A DNA stretch of 64,000 nt from Serilophus lunatus (lineage: Eukaryota; Chordata; Aves; Passeriformes; Eurylaimidae), in NCBI GenBank assembly GCA_013399895.1, contig VXBA01006210.1, forward strand, positions 1,826,257 through 1,890,256, given 5' to 3'. Position 1 is the first letter of the stretch; each line of letters starts with the position of its first letter. The translations under genes and the position numbers were made by a program. Shown one piece after another: positions 60,208 through 64,000 of the stretch. The notes beneath the pieces are model-generated. The model did not search any database, was not told the origin of the DNA, and saw nothing but the letters and a program-made list of their open reading frames with translations.

Positions 60208-62270
60208 GTGTTATTTTCTTAATTATAAAAAAATTTTTTTGCCTGATCTATTATTTTGCGAAGTTTTCTTTAATATTTAGGCAAATTAGGACAGCACAAG
60301 GCCTTTTATTTACTTTAAAGCTGGTATGTTTTAACAATTATGTTAGACTGACCAGTATAGACACAAGTGGTATAATGAACCAAAGGAAAAATAAAAAATA
60401 TATTAAAAGATGAAACTCTAAAATAAATATTCTATTTAACTTGTAAAAATAAAAGGGAAGTACTTTTCGAGCAATGAAAATGGATTAGTTTCACACTGAT
60501 ATAACAGAATACCGATTCCAGTTTTATTACCTTGCTTAGTTCACAGAGTTGTGTAAAACACAACTTGGTGATGACAAGTGCACACATTATTCCTCATTGT
60601 ATTGTATTTAACCACTTTTTAAATGGATTCTTGATGCTAATATTAGTTCTTTCACTTCAGAGATATTTCCTGCTACTGCCTGCTAAACCACTTTAGACAA
60701 AAAAGTGGTTGATCTCTCTGCCCCAAATATTTGAGTATAAGTTTTCAAATACTCTATTCTTCATAGAAATTGTGGGCTTGAAATCTTGTGATTATTTAAT
60801 TTTTAGATTACAAATCTACTGACTATTGCGGAACTTTAGAGTCAGTGCAATAACACTAAATATGTACATGGATGTTTGCATTCCTGTGTGTTGGCCTCTG
60901 CCATGTCTTTTAGAATATCTTATATTTATGCTAAATTTTATTAAGAGCATGTACTAGTGGGTCAACTTTGGAATATTTGTCCTAAGTAGAAAACACTAAG
61001 AATCCAGAACCACTCTGTAAAGAAGAAGGCATTAGCAAATAACCATTGTTTAGGAGCTATTGATGTGTACATATAATAACCTAATTTTAATGCATACCTG
61101 CTGTCAAACCGTAAAATTCACAAATATGTATTGTCAATGTTAAAGGGCTGCTGAGAAAAAATTCAAAAATGTCTCTTGACATACTCATGCGAAGTTGAAG
61201 TGCAGCGTTTGTGGAAATAACAACATTATTTTCATCTTACCAGATTTGCTTTTGGCAATCCAATCATAGTGTAGTGAGCTGTATGTTCCTTCCTGAAACT
61301 CAAGCTATATTCTTTGGCATGAATTCAAACAGCCACAGAACAGTCTGAAGACCACCCATATATTTGTATGGCTACGCCTAAGTACATGTAGAATGCATTT
61401 GTAATCTGAAAATATGGGATTGATATGCATTTTTACAGTTCTCTCCATTTTGCATTTTTAATTTTTTCCCCCAATTCAAATGTCTTAACTAACGGACTTA
61501 AATTTACTTGGGTGCTAACTCACTTCGAGGATCCATTCCTTGACTCCTTGAGTTTGAATTTGGGCACTGATCCTGAGTGAATCTCCTCATTGTCAGTCCT
61601 GAGCAAGTTAAAAAAAAAAAAAAAAGCTGAAACAACGTTCCCTTCATCGCTATCTGCAACAACCATAGAAATCTGCATCTTCTTCCATCTCTCTCTGGCC
61701 TTTGAGATGCTCTAATTCTTATTCCCATATTCCATCATGTAGTTGGGAAGTTTAAAGGACCCAAATGAGAAGAGCTGTATTCACCATAGCACTTTTTTCT
61801 GTATTAAATTGCCTTACACAGATTAGATTTATCCAATGTTTTACACAGTGCATACCCTAACAGTGTCCTGGTTTTTGGCTGAGGATTGTTGGCAAAGCAG
61901 TAATGCAAACAATAAACAGTAATATGTATTGAAGAAAGGCTTACTTCAAGAACTGTATGGTTTCTTCACTCCCATTTATGTTGGGTAACTGTAAATGTTA
62001 CGAGCTTGTGAACTAGGTCTGTTCCAGCCATGATTTGGCCGTGGTGCAGGTGCAAATACATTGTAGCTGTTGGATGTAAATGAGGAACTGTTGGCTTTTC
62101 GGTTTCCTTCCTCTAAAAATTCCAAGAAAAATCTATGCCTAATCCAACAACATTAGTTGCTTCATACCAAATGTCCAAGAATGCAGAGAAGATATTAAGT
62201 CCTACATGTTTATAGGCCTATGTCCATGTTCCAGTGAAACATATTGATTCTGGATGTTTTTGTTGTATAG
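60208..62270 (+). other. COL24A1: COL24A1 intron 6
   Basis: A 2.1-kb AT-rich intron with a 16-base A-run at 61,610-61,625. It starts with the non-consensus GTGTTA donor and ends TTTTTGTTGTATAG. I see no gene or transposon. Confidence 0.85.
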
Positions 62271-62324
62271 GGTGATCCAGGCCCCATAGGCTTTCCAGGC
62301 CCACCTGGAACCAAAGGCCAGAAG
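62271..62324 (+). CDS. COL24A1: COL24A1 exon 7 (54-nt Gly-X-Y exon)
   Basis: The exon lies between TTGTTGTATAG and GTAGGA and encodes residues 528-545, GDPGPIGFPGPPGTKGQK, six perfect triplets. It matches the length, phase and GD.G..G..GPPG..G.K spacing of the next human segment, although the X and Y residues have diverged. This is the last coding exon visible. Most of the roughly 1,000-residue triple helix and the fibrillar C-propeptide (COLFI domain) must lie to the right. Confidence 0.95.
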
Positions 62325-64000
62325 GTAGGATTCTGTTTCCATTTTCATGTAGCTTACCCTGGCCTAAGTGGCCATCATGTGCTTGTCTGATGGTCAAGAG
62401 GTGATAGAATGGCTTTAGACTTGCTGTTTGTGTTGTACTATGTATTGTGCCAAACCTTCCCCTGCAACTAAACTGTGAGATCATCGTAACAACATGTCAA
62501 TCACAGCTGCTCAGGTTGGTGTTCTTCAAAAGGCATGCCTGCTCAAAGAGAAGAACCACTAGGGAAGATAGTCTTGCTTGTGAAATGCAGCCATTTAAAA
62601 TCAATTGTATTCAATTCCTGTATAGTTATGTGCTATAATACAGCATATAATAGGGTTTTTTCATTTATTTTTATGTGTTGTGTTTTCACAGTATGGGAAA
62701 AGTTCTGTGGGATCATGATCTTAGTATTTGAGTATTTGCCTGTTTTCAAACCTGTGCTAAAATTGCTAAAATAGAACTCAGCTGGAATAATTTCCAATTC
62801 TGGAATTCTGCATTATTTTCTAATATTCTTAGCTGCTATTGAAACTAATAAAAGTAACATTGTAATAAAATTTATAATCGATATTATGTTTTAGGATGGC
62901 TTCATTCAACATTGTCTGGATCTTGAAGTGTATGATAATTTTTTTGGTTTTAATGTCTAGTCATTGATTTACAGAATTGACCAAAACAGCAAAAATGTGA
63001 CCAGAAACCGAAGTTATCATTAGCTCCAGGAGGAATGTGGAAATTTATTTTGCCAAACCTGTGGCCCACTGTTTTGTGAACTGAGAAAATATATAGCTGT
63101 GACAAGAATTTGCATTTCCACTGTTGGGAATTAACCTACAACCCTGGACACTGATAGCTTTTGTCACTGCTGATCTCAGGTGACCTTAAAATTCTGCAAG
63201 TACTTCATTTTTATTTAATCAGGTTTATAGCTTTGCTTTGAATATGAAGTATTTTGTTTAAAGCTTTTTAGATGGGGCACAGCTGTCACTTGTTTTAGAT
63301 TGAGACTGACATTTTGGAGCAAGGAAATTAAAATCTTATGGCCATCATACTTCCTGCCACAAGAATTCACTCTTGTCTGATGGTTAGATTCTGTGGGGAA
63401 TCATGCTCACTTGATCACTGCAAATTTTACTCTGTTTCAATGTTGTACACATCAGGCACTAAGTAGAACCGTGTTTGAGGTAACTACTTCACCCAGATTG
63501 TGACAATACCAGCTTTTGAACAGCACTACACCACTAAACAGCTAAAAGCATTTCACTTTTTTTTTTTTAGTTATAAGTCCACAAGTTATTGTTTTAAATA
63601 ATTGATCTTTAGTTATTACTTTTTGGTATGTGTAAATAGTTAAACATGCTGTTAGCTCATTGTGATCTCAGAAACTATTGTCAAAAGACTGTGAGCAAAG
63701 TAGCTGTGAAATAAACCAGCTGCAATTAGGAAACTGCAAAAGAATCAAGTACTGCCTATTTGCTTTGTACCCCAGCACTACTGAGGAATTAATGTATATT
63801 GATACATGTTAAATTGTATGATAGTATGATATTGTAAAATTATATAATTAAATAAAATAAATATCTAGTATTAGAGACAATTACTTTTGGAATGACATAG
63901 GAAAATATTTCTACAAATATTGGCTATCATTTTTGCGCTGCCTTTATTTCTTATATGAGTGTAACAGTTAATCATGAGAATCTGGGTCTATAAAATCCTG
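62325..64000 (+). other. COL24A1: COL24A1 intron 7 (partial, runs off right edge)
   Basis: AT-rich sequence from the GTAGGA donor to the window end. I searched it for a further Gly-X-Y exon on the + strand and found none. The AG at 62,892-62,893 is followed by non-collagen codons. A T-rich tract occurs near 63,560. Confidence 0.8.

Noticed and set aside
62891..62950. Possible further COL24A1 exon after an AG at 62,892
   Set aside because: The following codons (GAT GGC TTC ATT CAA...) do not keep Gly-X-Y in any frame and no donor follows at the right distance.
1..64000. CRISPR arrays, operons, phage, tRNA or rRNA genes
   Set aside because: Nothing of these types was seen. The window is ordinary vertebrate genomic DNA with interrupted genes.

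Overview
This window reads as vertebrate nuclear DNA, most likely from a bird. The coding sequence is split into small exons with GT-AG introns, there are two minus-strand CR1 LINE remnants of the type common in bird and other sauropsid genomes, repeats are otherwise sparse, and there is one sharp CpG island. No species can be fixed. Two protein-coding genes, both on the + strand, account for everything I can support: the 3' end of ODF2L (about 1-5,435) and the 5' part of COL24A1 (about 33,590 to beyond the right edge). The same two genes are tandem neighbours in human (1p22.3, recalled from general knowledge), which supports both calls.

Layout. 1-4,220: last four coding exons of ODF2L, a coiled-coil centriole/basal-body protein, ending in the NYVQFL...FG tail typical of the ODF2 family, then a 3' UTR with a candidate AATAAA at 5,415. 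5,436-33,589: about 28 kb of mostly AT-rich intergenic DNA with one clear CR1 LINE (about 24,800-25,375), a possible CR1-type tail (11,634), an exact 33-bp tandem duplication, and several palindromes and hairpins, but no credible gene. 33,590-34,450: CpG island with the COL24A1 start codon at 34,023. 34,079-64,000: COL24A1 exons 1-7 and their long introns. Exon 2 completes the signal peptide. Exon 3 (1,301 nt) encodes the TSPN domain and the variable region. Exons 4-7 are 54-nt Gly-X-Y exons. The spliced reading frame is open through all seven exons and gives the first 545 residues. The rest of the triple helix and the C-propeptide lie beyond the window.

Points worth a second look, all conventional gene biology rather than a new system: (1) exon 6 places a furin-like R-A-K-R at a natural break in the Gly-X-Y pattern; (2) an AUG 10 nt upstream of the COL24A1 start, in a duplicated sequence context, opens an 85-codon overlapping upstream ORF that stays open across two splice junctions; (3) reading through the exon 3 donor would give a collagen-helix-free secreted form, with an AATAAA 257 nt further on. 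I found no sign of a previously undescribed system.
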